Positions 1 to 6,105 are shown, numbered from the stretch's first letter. The stretch is DNA of 8,139 nt from Candidatus Sulfotelmatobacter sp. (GCA_030037575.1 JASHRB010000158.1:1-8139); one strand, 5' to 3'. The notes: generated by a model from the sequence alone, not told the origin. A program made the numbers and translations.

Positions 1-530
1 AATATCCGCGCGAAGCGGTCACCATGATGTCGCGCATCGTGATGGAGGCGGAAACCAAGTTGGAGGAATCGGCGCCGCAGCGCCGGCGCCGCAATCACGA
101 AGGCCTTTCCATCGCGGAAACCATCTGCGAATCGATCGCCCACGCCGCCGAGGATTTGCCCATGGGCGCAATCGCGGTGTTTACCGAGACCGGCAACACC
201 GCGCGCATGATCTCCAAACACCGCCCCAGAGCCGCAATCTACGCCTTCACTCCCAACATTGCCGTGGCCCAGCGCACGCACCTGTATTGGGGAGTCCATC
301 CCCTGAAGTGCGCGCCGCGGCTGTCCAGCGACACCATGGTCGATGTGGCCGAGCACGAATTGCTGGGTCGCGGATTGCTCAAAAGCGGAGACGTGCTGGG
401 CGTGGTTGCGGGCACCCGGCAATCTTCCGGTTCGACAAACTTTATGCGCCTGCATACCGTCACCGCCCCCGAGGCGCGTGCCCTCGTCCCTGCTGCCCGC
501 AAGCAAAGCGCCCGGCGGCAGAAGCTATAA
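1..530 (+). CDS. pyk: Pyruvate kinase, C-terminal part (5' end outside window)
   Basis: This is the 3' end of a pyruvate kinase gene; the enzyme converts phosphoenolpyruvate and ADP to pyruvate and ATP in the last step of glycolysis, in the cytoplasm. The reading frame is open from base 3 (bases 1-2 finish an earlier codon) and starts with YPREAVTMM, the typical end of the catalytic barrel (YP.EAV..M), followed by the helix around VMEAETKLEE. The rest is the C-terminal domain: the FTETGNTARMIS segment, the RP...I.AFTPN segment, the WGVHPL motif, and the closing GTRQSSGSTNFMRLHTV strand. The last 20 or so residues form a basic tail (ARKQSARRQKL) beyond the usual end. The ATG at 24 is internal. 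About 175 residues are visible, so roughly the first 300 are missing. The next gene begins 9 bases after the stop, which suggests co-transcription. Identification is by recalled family motifs. Confidence 0.93.
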   Translation, partial: YPREAVTMMSRIVMEAETKLEESAPQRRRRNHEGLSIAETICESIAHAAEDLPMGAIAVFTETGNTARMISKHRPRAAIYAFTPNIAVAQRTHLYWGVHPLKCAPRLSSDTMVDVAEHELLGRGLLKSGDVLGVVAGTRQSSGSTNFMRLHTVTAPEARALVPAARKQSARRQKL

Positions 531-539
531 TCCTCAAAT

Positions 540-827
540 ATGTCCCAGGAATATTTGTCGGTCGCCATCTGGGAGGCCATGCCCGGCATGGATGCCGCGG
601 CCATGGCAACCATGCGCGAACTCTCGAGCGTCATCGCCAGAAAAAAATATGGCCGCGATCTCTTCTACCGCAGCGGAAATTCTTACCTGCTGCTGCGCTA
701 CTGGCAATCGGAGCAGGCCCGCAGCGCCGCTTACGAAGATCCGGAAATGCTGCGCTGCTGGGCTCGCCTGGGCAACCAAATCCAGATCGTGAAAGTCTTC
801 GAGAAACTGGAAGAGGTGGGGGCATGA
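540..827 (+). CDS. Small protein, probable dimeric alpha/beta-barrel (ABM-like)
   Basis: A 95-residue cytoplasmic protein without signal peptide or membrane segment. The layout is strand (residues 5-11, YLSVAIW), helix (18-34), strand (40-44), strand (48-54, SYLLLRYW), helix (55-78) and strand (81-87, IQIVKVF). That beta-alpha-beta-beta-alpha-beta order is what antibiotic-biosynthesis-monooxygenase-type ferredoxin-like domains show, hence the cautious fold call. No catalytic residues can be assigned, and I do not recognise a named family. The ATG lies 9 bases after the pyruvate kinase stop and has only a weak Shine-Dalgarno, so translation is probably coupled to pyk. The stop overlaps the start of the hydrolase gene (ATGA). 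The frame is conserved-looking and fills the gap exactly, so I take it as a real gene. Function unknown; it may be a stress- or heme-related small enzyme or merely a structural dimer. Confidence 0.7.
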   Translation: MSQEYLSVAIWEAMPGMDAAAMATMRELSSVIARKKYGRDLFYRSGNSYLLLRYWQSEQARSAAYEDPEMLRCWARLGNQIQIVKVFEKLEEVGA

Positions 828-1561
828 AGCCGTCCGCGTTTTTCATGTCTGGCTCGAAAAGCGGCGGCGGACCGGCCTCGCATCCAACCAGCCCGCGGGT
901 CTTTACCGACATTACGCGCGAACCGTTTGTGCGCGGCTTTCTGCATCGCCCCGCTCCGGCCAACGGCGACGGCCTTATTCTCACCCACGGTGCGGGATCG
1001 AACTGCCAGGCGCCGCTGCTCGTAGCATTGGCCGAGGTGTTTGCCCAAACCGGATTTGCCGTGCTGCGCTGCGATCTTCCCTATCGCCAGGACCGTGCCT
1101 ACGGCCCGCCCGGCCCGGGCGAGGCCCAGCGCGATCGCGCCGGCCTGCAAAATGCCCGGGCCGCTTTGGCCCCGCTAGTCAGGGGGCGGATTTTCCTGGG
1201 CGGCCATTCCTACGGAGGGCGGCAATCGAGCATTCTGTGCGCCGAGGCAGCGCCGCAACCAGCACTCGAGATCGCCGGTCTGCTGCTGCTGTCGTATCCT
1301 CTGCATCCGCCGCGCAAGCCGGCGCAACTCCGCACCCAGCATTTTTTCAATCTGCGCACACCCGCGCTCTTCGTTCAAGGAGGGCGCGATCCATTCGGCT
1401 CGCTGGCAGAGATCGAGCAGGCGCTGAAGCTGATCCCCGGAAAAACCAAACTGCTGCCGGTCGAAGGCGCGGGCCACGACTTGGGCTTCAAAGGAAAAGC
1501 CGGAGCGGAAGAGCTACCCGCAAAAATTTTGGCCGAATTTCAGGCGTTTCTCACCCAGTGA
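824..1561 (+). CDS. Alpha/beta hydrolase, KANL3/Tex30-like
   Basis: A 245-residue predicted cytoplasmic serine hydrolase of the alpha/beta-hydrolase fold. The nucleophile elbow is GGHSYGG (Ser129). The acid is probably Asp189 in GGRDPF, and the histidine His218 in GAGHDL. The oxyanion region is LTHGAGS (residues 53-59). The short cap and the RCDLPYR segment (82-88) and LSYPLHPP segment (156-163) are typical of the bacterial KANL3/Tex30 (dienelactone-hydrolase-like) group. The substrate is unknown. I chose ATG 824 because it overlaps the preceding stop as ATGA and is preceded by a purine-rich GAGGTGGGGG. The same frame stays open back to 287, but that part runs across pyk and the ABM-like gene and is only a shadow. 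About 25 residues precede the domain and look unstructured, so translation might begin at Met8 instead. Confidence 0.85.
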   Translation: MKPSAFFMSGSKSGGGPASHPTSPRVFTDITREPFVRGFLHRPAPANGDGLILTHGAGSNCQAPLLVALAEVFAQTGFAVLRCDLPYRQDRAYGPPGPGEAQRDRAGLQNARAALAPLVRGRIFLGGHSYGGRQSSILCAEAAPQPALEIAGLLLLSYPLHPPRKPAQLRTQHFFNLRTPALFVQGGRDPFGSLAEIEQALKLIPGKTKLLPVEGAGHDLGFKGKAGAEELPAKILAEFQAFLTQ

Positions 1562-1644
1562 TCGGCCGGGCCGGTCTTTCGCCCTATCCACCGAAATGAG
1601 CAGAGAAGTGGGCTCGAGCCGCCTCTCCGAACAGCCGGTTGCCC

Positions 1645-1663
1645 GCCGCGCCAGGGGCGCGGC
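1645..1663. other. GC-rich perfect hairpin between convergent genes
   Basis: Eight-base arms GCCGCGCC and GGCGCGGC pair perfectly around a three-base AGG loop. The hairpin sits in the 164-base gap between the stops of the alpha/beta hydrolase and the rhomboid gene, which converge here. It could end or stabilise both transcripts, but neither strand has a T tract behind it, so I do not call it an intrinsic terminator. Nothing else in 1562-1725 looks like a gene; the short frames there have no recognisable content. Confidence 0.4.
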
Positions 1664-1725
1664 CGCGCATGACCGCGCAGACGGCAGCCAGGCCGGCGAA
1701 GGAAAGCGCGCAACCATTTCCCTTG

Positions 1726-2571
1726 CTAATTCACCCACCCCGATTTCGACCCGCCGTTCCCCTTTCCTAGGTCGTTCTCAGAAGGGAGGTAGTTGCCGTG
1801 CTCGTCGAAGTGCACATCGCGGTCGTGCTTGCGCATATAGACTTCGAACTTTCTTGCGGCGCGCCGCCGGCGCCATCGGTAGTAATCGTTCCGCATGCTG
1901 AAATATCGCTCTGCCGCAGAAAACGCCAGGCCCTGCCGCGGCAGAAATTTCAAATACAGATATCCGAACAGCAATCCACCGAGATGCGCGAAATTGGCCA
2001 CGCCGCCAGTTTCCTGAATGGCGCCGACCAGGGTCAAAAAGACGATTCCCCAAATAAAATACTTCGCCTTGATCATGAACGGCAGGGGAAACATCATGAT
2101 CTCGTTCTCGCCGTAAATCATGCCAAAGGCGACCAGCAGGCCATAAATGCCGCCCGAAGCGCCAATGGTCGTGGTCAAGGGAGACACCCCGGGCAGGTGG
2201 ATATAGCTCACGGCCACCGTGGTCAGCGCCGCCGCTATGGCGCAGAAGAAATAAAATTCGTTGAAGCGTTTCGCACCCCAGTCGCGCTCCAGTTGAGAGC
2301 CGAACATCCAGAGCGCGAGCGCGTTGAATAAAAGATGAAGCAGCTCGAAGTGCAAGAAAGAATAGGTCACCAGCTGCCACAGCATGCCGTGCATGACTTG
2401 TTGCGGAATCAGGCCCAAGTAGATTTGGACCCAATCATGGGCGAGGGGGACGGTGACCTCCAAAATCGCCATCAGCAAGTAAATGCCCGCGTAGACGAGA
2501 ATCAGCCGCTTCACCCAGCGGGTAAAGGGAGGCAGGCTCAACGAGATGGTGCGTCCGCGATGCAACGGCAC
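1726..2571 (-). CDS. Rhomboid family intramembrane serine protease
   Basis: A 281-residue inner-membrane protein that should cleave transmembrane substrates within the bilayer. Six hydrophobic segments can be traced: about 21-42, 76-95, 103-122, 137-154, 168-186 and 192-210. The rhomboid catalytic dyad is complete: Ser139 in IGASGGIYG at the start of TM4 and His196 in NFAHLGG in TM6. The HxxxN motif of TM2 (His79, Asn83) and the loop-1 WQLVTYSFLH segment are also present. After TM6 comes a cytoplasmic tail of about 70 residues with an RWRRRR cluster (232-237) and an acidic, polar end. The start is GTG: an in-frame stop lies 11 codons upstream, no other start codon intervenes, and GAGG at 2580-2583 sits eight bases before it. 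The gene lies 107 bases downstream of the M28 peptidase on the same strand and may share its transcript. The substrate is unknown. Confidence 0.92.
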   Translation of the reverse strand: MPLHRGRTISLSLPPFTRWVKRLILVYAGIYLLMAILEVTVPLAHDWVQIYLGLIPQQVMHGMLWQLVTYSFLHFELLHLLFNALALWMFGSQLERDWGAKRFNEFYFFCAIAAALTTVAVSYIHLPGVSPLTTTIGASGGIYGLLVAFGMIYGENEIMMFPLPFMIKAKYFIWGIVFLTLVGAIQETGGVANFAHLGGLLFGYLYLKFLPRQGLAFSAAERYFSMRNDYYRWRRRRAARKFEVYMRKHDRDVHFDEHGNYLPSENDLGKGNGGSKSGWVN

Positions 2572-2579
2572 AATACCGG

Positions 2580-2583
2580 CCTC
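2580..2583 (-). promoter_or_regulatory. Ribosome binding site deciding the GTG start of the rhomboid gene
   Basis: On the minus strand GAGG lies eight bases before the GTG at 2571. The next in-frame ATG is codon 34, inside the first membrane helix, so this site supports GTG initiation. Confidence 0.6.
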
Positions 2584-2647
2584 AAAGCGAGCAGATCATC
2601 CTACCCAGAACACTTGGTGCAGACTGCGGCAAGCACGAAACCCGCCG

Positions 2648-2662
2648 CTGATATGGTATCAG
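2648..2662. repeat. Short perfect inverted repeat upstream of the rhomboid gene
   Basis: CTGATA and TATCAG flank a three-base TGG centre in the gap between the M28 peptidase stop and the rhomboid start, 77 bases upstream of the GTG. It could be an operator half-site pair or a weak hairpin. A repeat of this size is expected once or more by chance in a window this long, so only the location speaks for it. Confidence 0.25.
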
Positions 2663-2678
2663 GTTGCCGTGGCCAGCT

Positions 2679-4091
2679 TCAGCGCTCCGGGGTCGGCACC
2701 ACCGGCAAACTCCGGTGTCCCTGCGCATCCACCGCTCTCACCGCAAAGATGACATTATCCTTCGAAACCCGCAGCGTCGCGCGCGTCGCCCCGCCGGCCT
2801 TGTGCAGGTGTTCCCATTCCGGACTGCTGGTTGCCCGCCACAGAACTTCATATTCTTTGGCCAACCCTCCGGGCGATGCATCCCAGGCGAGCGTCGAGTC
2901 GTTTTCCAGATTCTTGGTCAGCAAATGCACGTTCGCCGGGGGCGCCGGCGCGGAGGCCAGCGAAGCCAGGGTCGCGGCATTCAGCCGGGCCACGTTGGCG
3001 ACGTAATCGAAATCGACAAACTTCGCGAGATCCCCATATTCGATCCCATTTTCAGTGCGCACGTTCTGATGCTGATGGTGAAAATCCTCGCGATACTCGG
3101 TGAAGCGCACTCCGGCAAAACCCTCTTGGTTAAAAGAATAATGATCGCCGCCGCGCAGATAACGGTCCAGGCGGAAGATCAGGACCGGCTTCACTCCGGT
3201 ATGGTAGCTGCGGCCGACATCGTAGACGTAGCGCGCCAGTTCGCGGGAAGTCGAATCGTTCTCGCCGCCCAGGGCGCGAATCCGTTTGATGTCCGGTTCG
3301 GTGGCCGCGGCCGGCAAACCCTCGGAAAACAGCCGCACCCGCGAGTGGTCCTGCTCCGGGTTCCGGTCGCCCCCCACAATATCGTTGTTCAGGACCGCTT
3401 CCAAATCCCATTTCTGATCCTTCGCCATCTCGGCGAAGTGATGGCTGCCGTTCAGCCCCTGCTCTTCGCCCGCCACCGCAAGAAAAATGATGGTGGCGGG
3501 AAACTTCCTCTGGCTGAGCACGCGCGCGCACTCCAGGCTCACGGCGGTCCCGCTGCCGTCGTCGTTCGCTCCAGGCGCGTCATCTTTTATATTGAACGTG
3601 TCGCTGTTGCGCGAATCGTAATGCCCGGTCACCAGCACGATGCGCTGGGCGTTTTCCGCGTCCGTTCCTCTGAGAACCGCATAAACATTGGTGATGACGG
3701 TGGGCTGCGGAATCCGGTCCTGCGGCTGCTCGGTGAATGTGTCGGTCATGACCTCTAAACAACCCCCGCACTCCCTCGAATACTGGCGGAATTGCGCTTG
3801 GATCCACTCCCGGGCCGCGCCAATGCCGCGACCGGCCGCAATCGACGCCGGATCCTGCGCCGAGAGCGTCGACCGCGTTCCAAAGCTCACCAGCTTCTCG
3901 ATATTCGCGCGCACCCGCTCCCCCGAAATCCGCTTCAGCGCCGCCGCAATCTGACCATCAACCGGCATCGGCCCCTCGGCGGCCGCTGCCTTGCTCGGGC
4001 TTGCGCCTGCGTTACCCACCGTCAGCGCCAGCGCGGCAACCAACATCCGGCCTGCGCTATGGCGAAAGAAAGTATTGCGAGGAGAAATCAT
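2679..4091 (-). CDS. Secreted zinc M28 family peptidase with C-terminal FnIII-like domain
   Basis: A 470-residue predicted exported metallopeptidase, probably an aminopeptidase with two zinc ions. The N-terminus (about residues 1-38) is a signal peptide: basic FFRHSAGR, hydrophobic MLVAALALTV, small residues, then ASPSKA. The M28 ligand set is complete: His157 and Asp159 (GHYDS), bridging Asp177 (ANDDGSG), catalytic Glu209 and ligand Glu210 (AGEEQG), Asp237 (NNDIVGG) and His317 (GGDHYSFN). Residues about 386-463 form a fibronectin-type-III-like domain, with YEVLWR, a Trp in the following strand, and FAVRAVDAQGHRS near the end. I prefer the ATG at 4091, with GGAG at 4097-4100 five bases before it. 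A TTG nine codons upstream would add a stretch with no purpose. The rhomboid gene follows on the same strand. It likely works in the periplasm or outside the cell in peptide scavenging; the specificity is not visible. Confidence 0.92.
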   Translation of the reverse strand: MISPRNTFFRHSAGRMLVAALALTVGNAGASPSKAAAAEGPMPVDGQIAAALKRISGERVRANIEKLVSFGTRSTLSAQDPASIAAGRGIGAAREWIQAQFRQYSRECGGCLEVMTDTFTEQPQDRIPQPTVITNVYAVLRGTDAENAQRIVLVTGHYDSRNSDTFNIKDDAPGANDDGSGTAVSLECARVLSQRKFPATIIFLAVAGEEQGLNGSHHFAEMAKDQKWDLEAVLNNDIVGGDRNPEQDHSRVRLFSEGLPAAATEPDIKRIRALGGENDSTSRELARYVYDVGRSYHTGVKPVLIFRLDRYLRGGDHYSFNQEGFAGVRFTEYREDFHHQHQNVRTENGIEYGDLAKFVDFDYVANVARLNAATLASLASAPAPPANVHLLTKNLENDSTLAWDASPGGLAKEYEVLWRATSSPEWEHLHKAGGATRATLRVSKDNVIFAVRAVDAQGHRSLPVVPTPER

Positions 4092-4258
4092 TGCGGCTCC
4101 CAGGTAAAGGATTGTCAAGCCCGCGGCACATTCCCGGCCGAGGTAAAAATTTGGCCCCTCCCACGCCCGACCCCTTGACCTGGGGCGGAGGAGAATCTAA
4201 ATATTAACAAGGAGCATCAAGAGGGTGGCGAAGGAGTCGCGAGTGAAGTGGAGGAATC
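4092..4258. promoter_or_regulatory. Divergent intergenic region between M28 peptidase and LysW-like gene
   Basis: This 167-base stretch separates two divergent genes and must hold both promoters. For the plus strand a good candidate is listed separately. For the minus strand a perfect TTGACA lies at 4113-4118, but a -10 at normal spacing would fall on the ATG, so the M28 promoter is more likely farther away, perhaps near the AT-rich AATTTTTACC around 4145-4154. No operator is evident. Confidence 0.6.
4175..4203 (+). promoter_or_regulatory. Candidate sigma70-type promoter of the LysW-like gene cluster
   Basis: A -35 hexamer TTGACC (5 of 6 to consensus) is followed after 17 bases by TAAATA inside an AT-rich patch (TAAATATTAA) that stands out from GC-rich surroundings. 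Transcription would start near 4210, giving a leader of about 50 bases before the ATG at 4259. The -10 match is only moderate. Confidence 0.45.
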
Positions 4259-4456
4259 ATGGTTCTTTGTCCTGAATGCGAAACCGACCTGGACGTGGAG
4301 GAGGAAGAAGTCGACGAAGGCGAAATTGTCTCCTGTCCGGAGTGCGGCACCGATTTTGAAGTGGTGACCACCAGCCCGCTGGAGCTGAAAGCGGTCGAGG
4401 AGGGTTACGTGGACGAGGAAGAAGAATTGGAGAGCGAAGACGGTGAGGATTCGTAA
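4259..4456 (+). CDS. LysW-like acidic zinc-ribbon protein lacking the EDWGE tail
   Basis: A 65-residue, very acidic cytoplasmic protein. It has the LysW pattern: CPEC at residues 4-7, an acidic linker with GEIV (21-24), CPECG at 26-30, then FEVV and PLEL. The four cysteines should bind one zinc. True LysW carries the amino group of alpha-aminoadipate (or glutamate) during lysine or arginine synthesis and ends in EDWGE, whose last Glu is the attachment point. Here the chain instead ends EDGEDS after an extended Glu-rich stretch, so the Trp is missing and the last residue is Ser. No lysX, lysY or lysZ partner is in the window. Hence the fold call is good, but the carrier role is doubtful. ATG 4259 has GGAGG at 4250-4254. 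The next gene begins inside its last codons. It could instead be an adaptor or regulatory zinc ribbon. Confidence 0.75.
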   Translation: MVLCPECETDLDVEEEEVDEGEIVSCPECGTDFEVVTTSPLELKAVEEGYVDEEEELESEDGEDS

Positions 4457-4880
4457 TCTCACCCGAAACAGGCCGAGCACGCGCCACCGGGTTTCTTTCT
4501 CGCTTCTTGTGGTTCACTTCTTATCTTGTGCAAGTCCTCATGCCCTGCTCTACGCGCAAGCCGCAGGCAACGGCAAACTCAAACCGAAGGACGATTATGC
4601 CCTGATTTTCGGCACCGTCTGGGGTCCGGATGAGCGCCCCGTTTACGGCGTCAAGGTCGAGATTCATCGGCTGCCGGGCAAAAAACCCCACTGGGAGCTT
4701 TATTCCGATCACTCCGGCGAATTTGCCCAGCGCGTTCCGGTCGGTGAGGCGGATTACCTTATCTCGGCGAACTTGAAGGGCGTGAAGACCAAGGACGGCC
4801 AGCGCTTGCACGCCCAGGACGTCACTGTGCACGTGGATTACGACGAGCGCATCGATATGAGCTTGCACCTGACTCCATGA
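4443..4880 (+). CDS. Small exported carboxypeptidase-regulatory-like domain protein (first copy)
   Basis: A 145-residue protein with a long basic N-terminus (five Arg in the first 16 residues), a hydrophobic core (about 18-36) and a likely signal peptidase site after YAQA (37-40). A lipoprotein form at Cys29 (FLSC) is a weaker possibility. The mature part has a transthyretin-like/carboxypeptidase-regulatory beta-sandwich pattern: FGTVWGPDERPVYGVKVEI (56-74), S.HSGEF (88-94), GEADYLISANLKG (101-113) and a closing strand ending in YDER..DMSLHL. Such domains are non-enzymatic binding or structural modules of exported proteins. Translation starts at GTG, overlapping the LysW-like gene by 14 bases, with GGAGAG at 4429-4434 eight bases before it. 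Without this start most of the signal peptide would be lost. A related protein follows at 5022. The ligand or partner is unknown. Confidence 0.72.
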   Translation: MRIRNLTRNRPSTRHRVSFSLLVVHFLSCASPHALLYAQAAGNGKLKPKDDYALIFGTVWGPDERPVYGVKVEIHRLPGKKPHWELYSDHSGEFAQRVPVGEADYLISANLKGVKTKDGQRLHAQDVTVHVDYDERIDMSLHLTP

Positions 4881-5021
4881 AGCGGGGAGCGCTTTCGGAG
4901 GGAGCAAGCGGCTTAAGCGCAGGACAGCCAACCGGGAAGCGACCCCCCGCAGAAATTGAAGCGGAAGGGAATCGAAGAGAACCAAAAATAGAAAAATTTG
5001 AGAAGAGAGGATCGGTGTTGC
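4881..5021 (+). other. Purine-rich intergenic gap between the two regulatory-like genes
   Basis: These 141 bases have no convincing gene. The second half is A- and G-rich. GCGCTT at 4889-4894 can pair with AAGCGC at 4915-4920 across a 20-base loop, a weak hairpin. A frame opening at an ATGA overlap (4877) runs to 5167 but has no domain content and overlaps the next gene, so I do not call it. Confidence 0.4.
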
Positions 5022-5387
5022 ATGACGCCCAGACGTGCTCTCAGAAACGCCTCCCGCATCGTGATGGCGCTGCTTTTCGTCGTTTCCTTCGGTCAGGCCG
5101 CGCCCGACAAAAAAAGTCAGCAGCAAGGCCGCCTGCTGCTGGGCAAGGTGCTCGACCAGCACGATAATCCCGTGCCCAATGCCATCGTCTATCTCACCAA
5201 TGCGCGGACCCACGCGGTAAAAACCTACATCATTAGCGAAGATGGCACCTATCGCTTCCCCGGGCTGGATTCGGTGGACTATGAAGTCTATGCTCAGTTC
5301 AACGGGCACAAAAGCGATACTCGCTCGGTGAGCCAGTTCGACGAGCGGCCCCAGGTCTACGTCGATTTGCGAATCAATACACAATAG
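5022..5387 (+). CDS. Small exported carboxypeptidase-regulatory-like domain protein (second copy)
   Basis: A 121-residue protein with a signal peptide: basic PRRALRNASR, hydrophobic IVMALLFVVSF (13-23), cleavage probably after GQA (24-26). The mature chain is one carboxypeptidase-regulatory-like domain: LLLGKVLDQHDNPVPNAIVYL (38-58), the SEDGTYRFPGL turn (72-82), DYEVYAQFNGHKS (86-98) and a last strand with FDERPQVYVDLRI. The GKV...D..PV..A.V and S.DG.Y.F features are classic for this domain. It resembles the protein encoded at 4443, including an aromatic-DER motif before the last strand, so the two probably arose by duplication. ATG 5022 is preferred over an upstream TTG (4998) because it starts directly at the basic region; AGAGAGG at 5004-5010 lies 11 bases before it. 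It is likely periplasmic or surface-exposed; no enzyme motif is visible. Confidence 0.8.
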   Translation: MTPRRALRNASRIVMALLFVVSFGQAAPDKKSQQQGRLLLGKVLDQHDNPVPNAIVYLTNARTHAVKTYIISEDGTYRFPGLDSVDYEVYAQFNGHKSDTRSVSQFDERPQVYVDLRINTQ

Positions 5388-5406
5388 GGCTGTCGGCATA
5401 AAGTCA

Positions 5407-5420
5407 TGTATAGCCATACA
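5407..5420. repeat. Short inverted repeat TGTAT-AGCC-ATACA
   Basis: Five-base arms around a four-base centre, in the gap between the second regulatory-like gene and the next secreted protein, just upstream of a possible promoter. It may be an operator; its size is within chance expectation. Confidence 0.2.
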
Positions 5421-5425
5421 ACTTT

Positions 5426-5453
5426 TTGCCCACGGAGGGGTTCCATTTATACA
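5426..5453 (+). promoter_or_regulatory. Candidate promoter of the secreted protein at 5480
   Basis: TTGCCC (-35) and TATACA (-10) are 16 bases apart in a locally AT-richer stretch. Transcription would start near 5460, just before the Shine-Dalgarno at 5467. Both hexamers match consensus in four of six positions, so the call is tentative. Confidence 0.3.
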
Positions 5454-5466
5454 GAGACGATGTTTC

Positions 5467-5471
5467 GGAGG
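5467..5471 (+). promoter_or_regulatory. Ribosome binding site deciding a TTG start
   Basis: GGAGG lies eight bases before the TTG at 5480 and directs initiation at an otherwise weak codon. No in-frame ATG exists before residue 38, inside the mature protein. Confidence 0.6.
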
Positions 5472-5479
5472 GAAAAACC

Positions 5480-6076
5480 TTGAACGTATTGCGTTCGCTT
5501 TACGCTAAAAACCGCACGCTGCTCGCGGGTTTCGCCACGCTTGGCTTGATTGCCGCGGGCGCGCTCTCGATCTGCGCTCAGCAGGGGGCGATGAGTCCCT
5601 ACCAGGATGAGAACGACGGGGTCAGCGGCGGGGGCAAGTGGATGATCTTCCGCCGCGAAGACAAGATGACCGGCGCCAAGAAGGTCCGTTTCGAGCTGAT
5701 GGCCAATAACTATTTCCGCGAGGATCCGAACTCCAAGCCGCGCGTCGAATTGGTTTACACCAACGGCAAGTATGAGTATTCCGACTTCAATCCCGGCACC
5801 CGCCTCGGCCGCCCCGATTATCCCGGTTTCTGGGGACAGCCGAAGATGGAAATCATGGTCCGCATCGACGGCTATCACGATCACAAAGGCTGGAACTGGG
5901 TGCGCGATCACTTCCTCGCTATGGATAAGGGGACCATCCGCGGCATGCTCGGGGCTCAGGTATTCAACATCGAAGTCCGAACCCGCAGCGGCCCGGAAAT
6001 CGCCGAGTTCTCGCCGGCGGGAATCGACCTGGGCGAAGTGAAGCGGGCCTGCGATATGACGCCCCACAAACCGTAA
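5480..6076 (+). CDS. Exported protein of unknown function
   Basis: A 198-residue predicted exported protein. Residues 1-34 form a signal peptide: MNVLRSLYAKNR, then a hydrophobic core (13-31), with cleavage probably near ICA-QQ. The SIC tripeptide does not fit a lipobox. The mature part is polar and mixed: KWMIFRREDKMTGAKKVRFEL (53-73), a Pro/Gly/aromatic-rich middle (98-123), VRIDGYHDHKGWNW (127-140), and GPEIAEFSPAGIDLGEVKRAC (171-191). The order of a Trp-led strand with a D.MTG turn, an RID strand, W-x-W and a terminal F..AG......AC loosely recalls small periplasmic and phage-associated beta proteins, but I cannot name a family. TTG is taken as start because GGAGG at 5467-5471 lies eight bases before it and the signal peptide begins there. 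The frame is open back to 5426, but that part overlaps the putative promoter. A strong terminator follows. Confidence 0.72.
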   Translation: MNVLRSLYAKNRTLLAGFATLGLIAAGALSICAQQGAMSPYQDENDGVSGGGKWMIFRREDKMTGAKKVRFELMANNYFREDPNSKPRVELVYTNGKYEYSDFNPGTRLGRPDYPGFWGQPKMEIMVRIDGYHDHKGWNWVRDHFLAMDKGTIRGMLGAQVFNIEVRTRSGPEIAEFSPAGIDLGEVKRACDMTPHKP

Positions 6077-6105
6077 ATTTTGTGTCGCCCGTTCGTCTGG
6101 AGAGC

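Noticed and set aside
287..823. Upstream extension of the alpha/beta hydrolase frame
   Set aside because: It runs through pyk and the ABM-like gene in another frame and shows no domain. The ATGA overlap at 824 gives a better start.
1596..1901. A plus-strand frame of 101 codons between the convergent genes
   Set aside because: Arg/Ala/Ser-rich translation typical of noncoding GC-rich DNA; it overlaps the rhomboid 3' end and has no Shine-Dalgarno.
2664..3758. A 364-codon plus-strand frame opposite the M28 peptidase
   Set aside because: It mirrors the coding strand of a peptidase with all zinc ligands in place; its own translation has no domain or plausible start signal.
4113..4118. Perfect TTGACA on the minus strand just before the M28 gene
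   Set aside because: A -10 element at 16-18 bases would fall on the start codon and no fitting hexamer is there; probably chance.
4877..5167. A 96-codon plus-strand frame starting at an ATGA overlap
   Set aside because: Low-complexity polar translation without domain content. Its second half overlaps the better supported gene at 5022.
4521..5417. A 298-codon minus-strand open frame across both regulatory-like genes
   Set aside because: It is antisense to two genes with clear signal peptides and domain motifs, has no recognisable domain, and is expected in GC-rich DNA with biased third positions.
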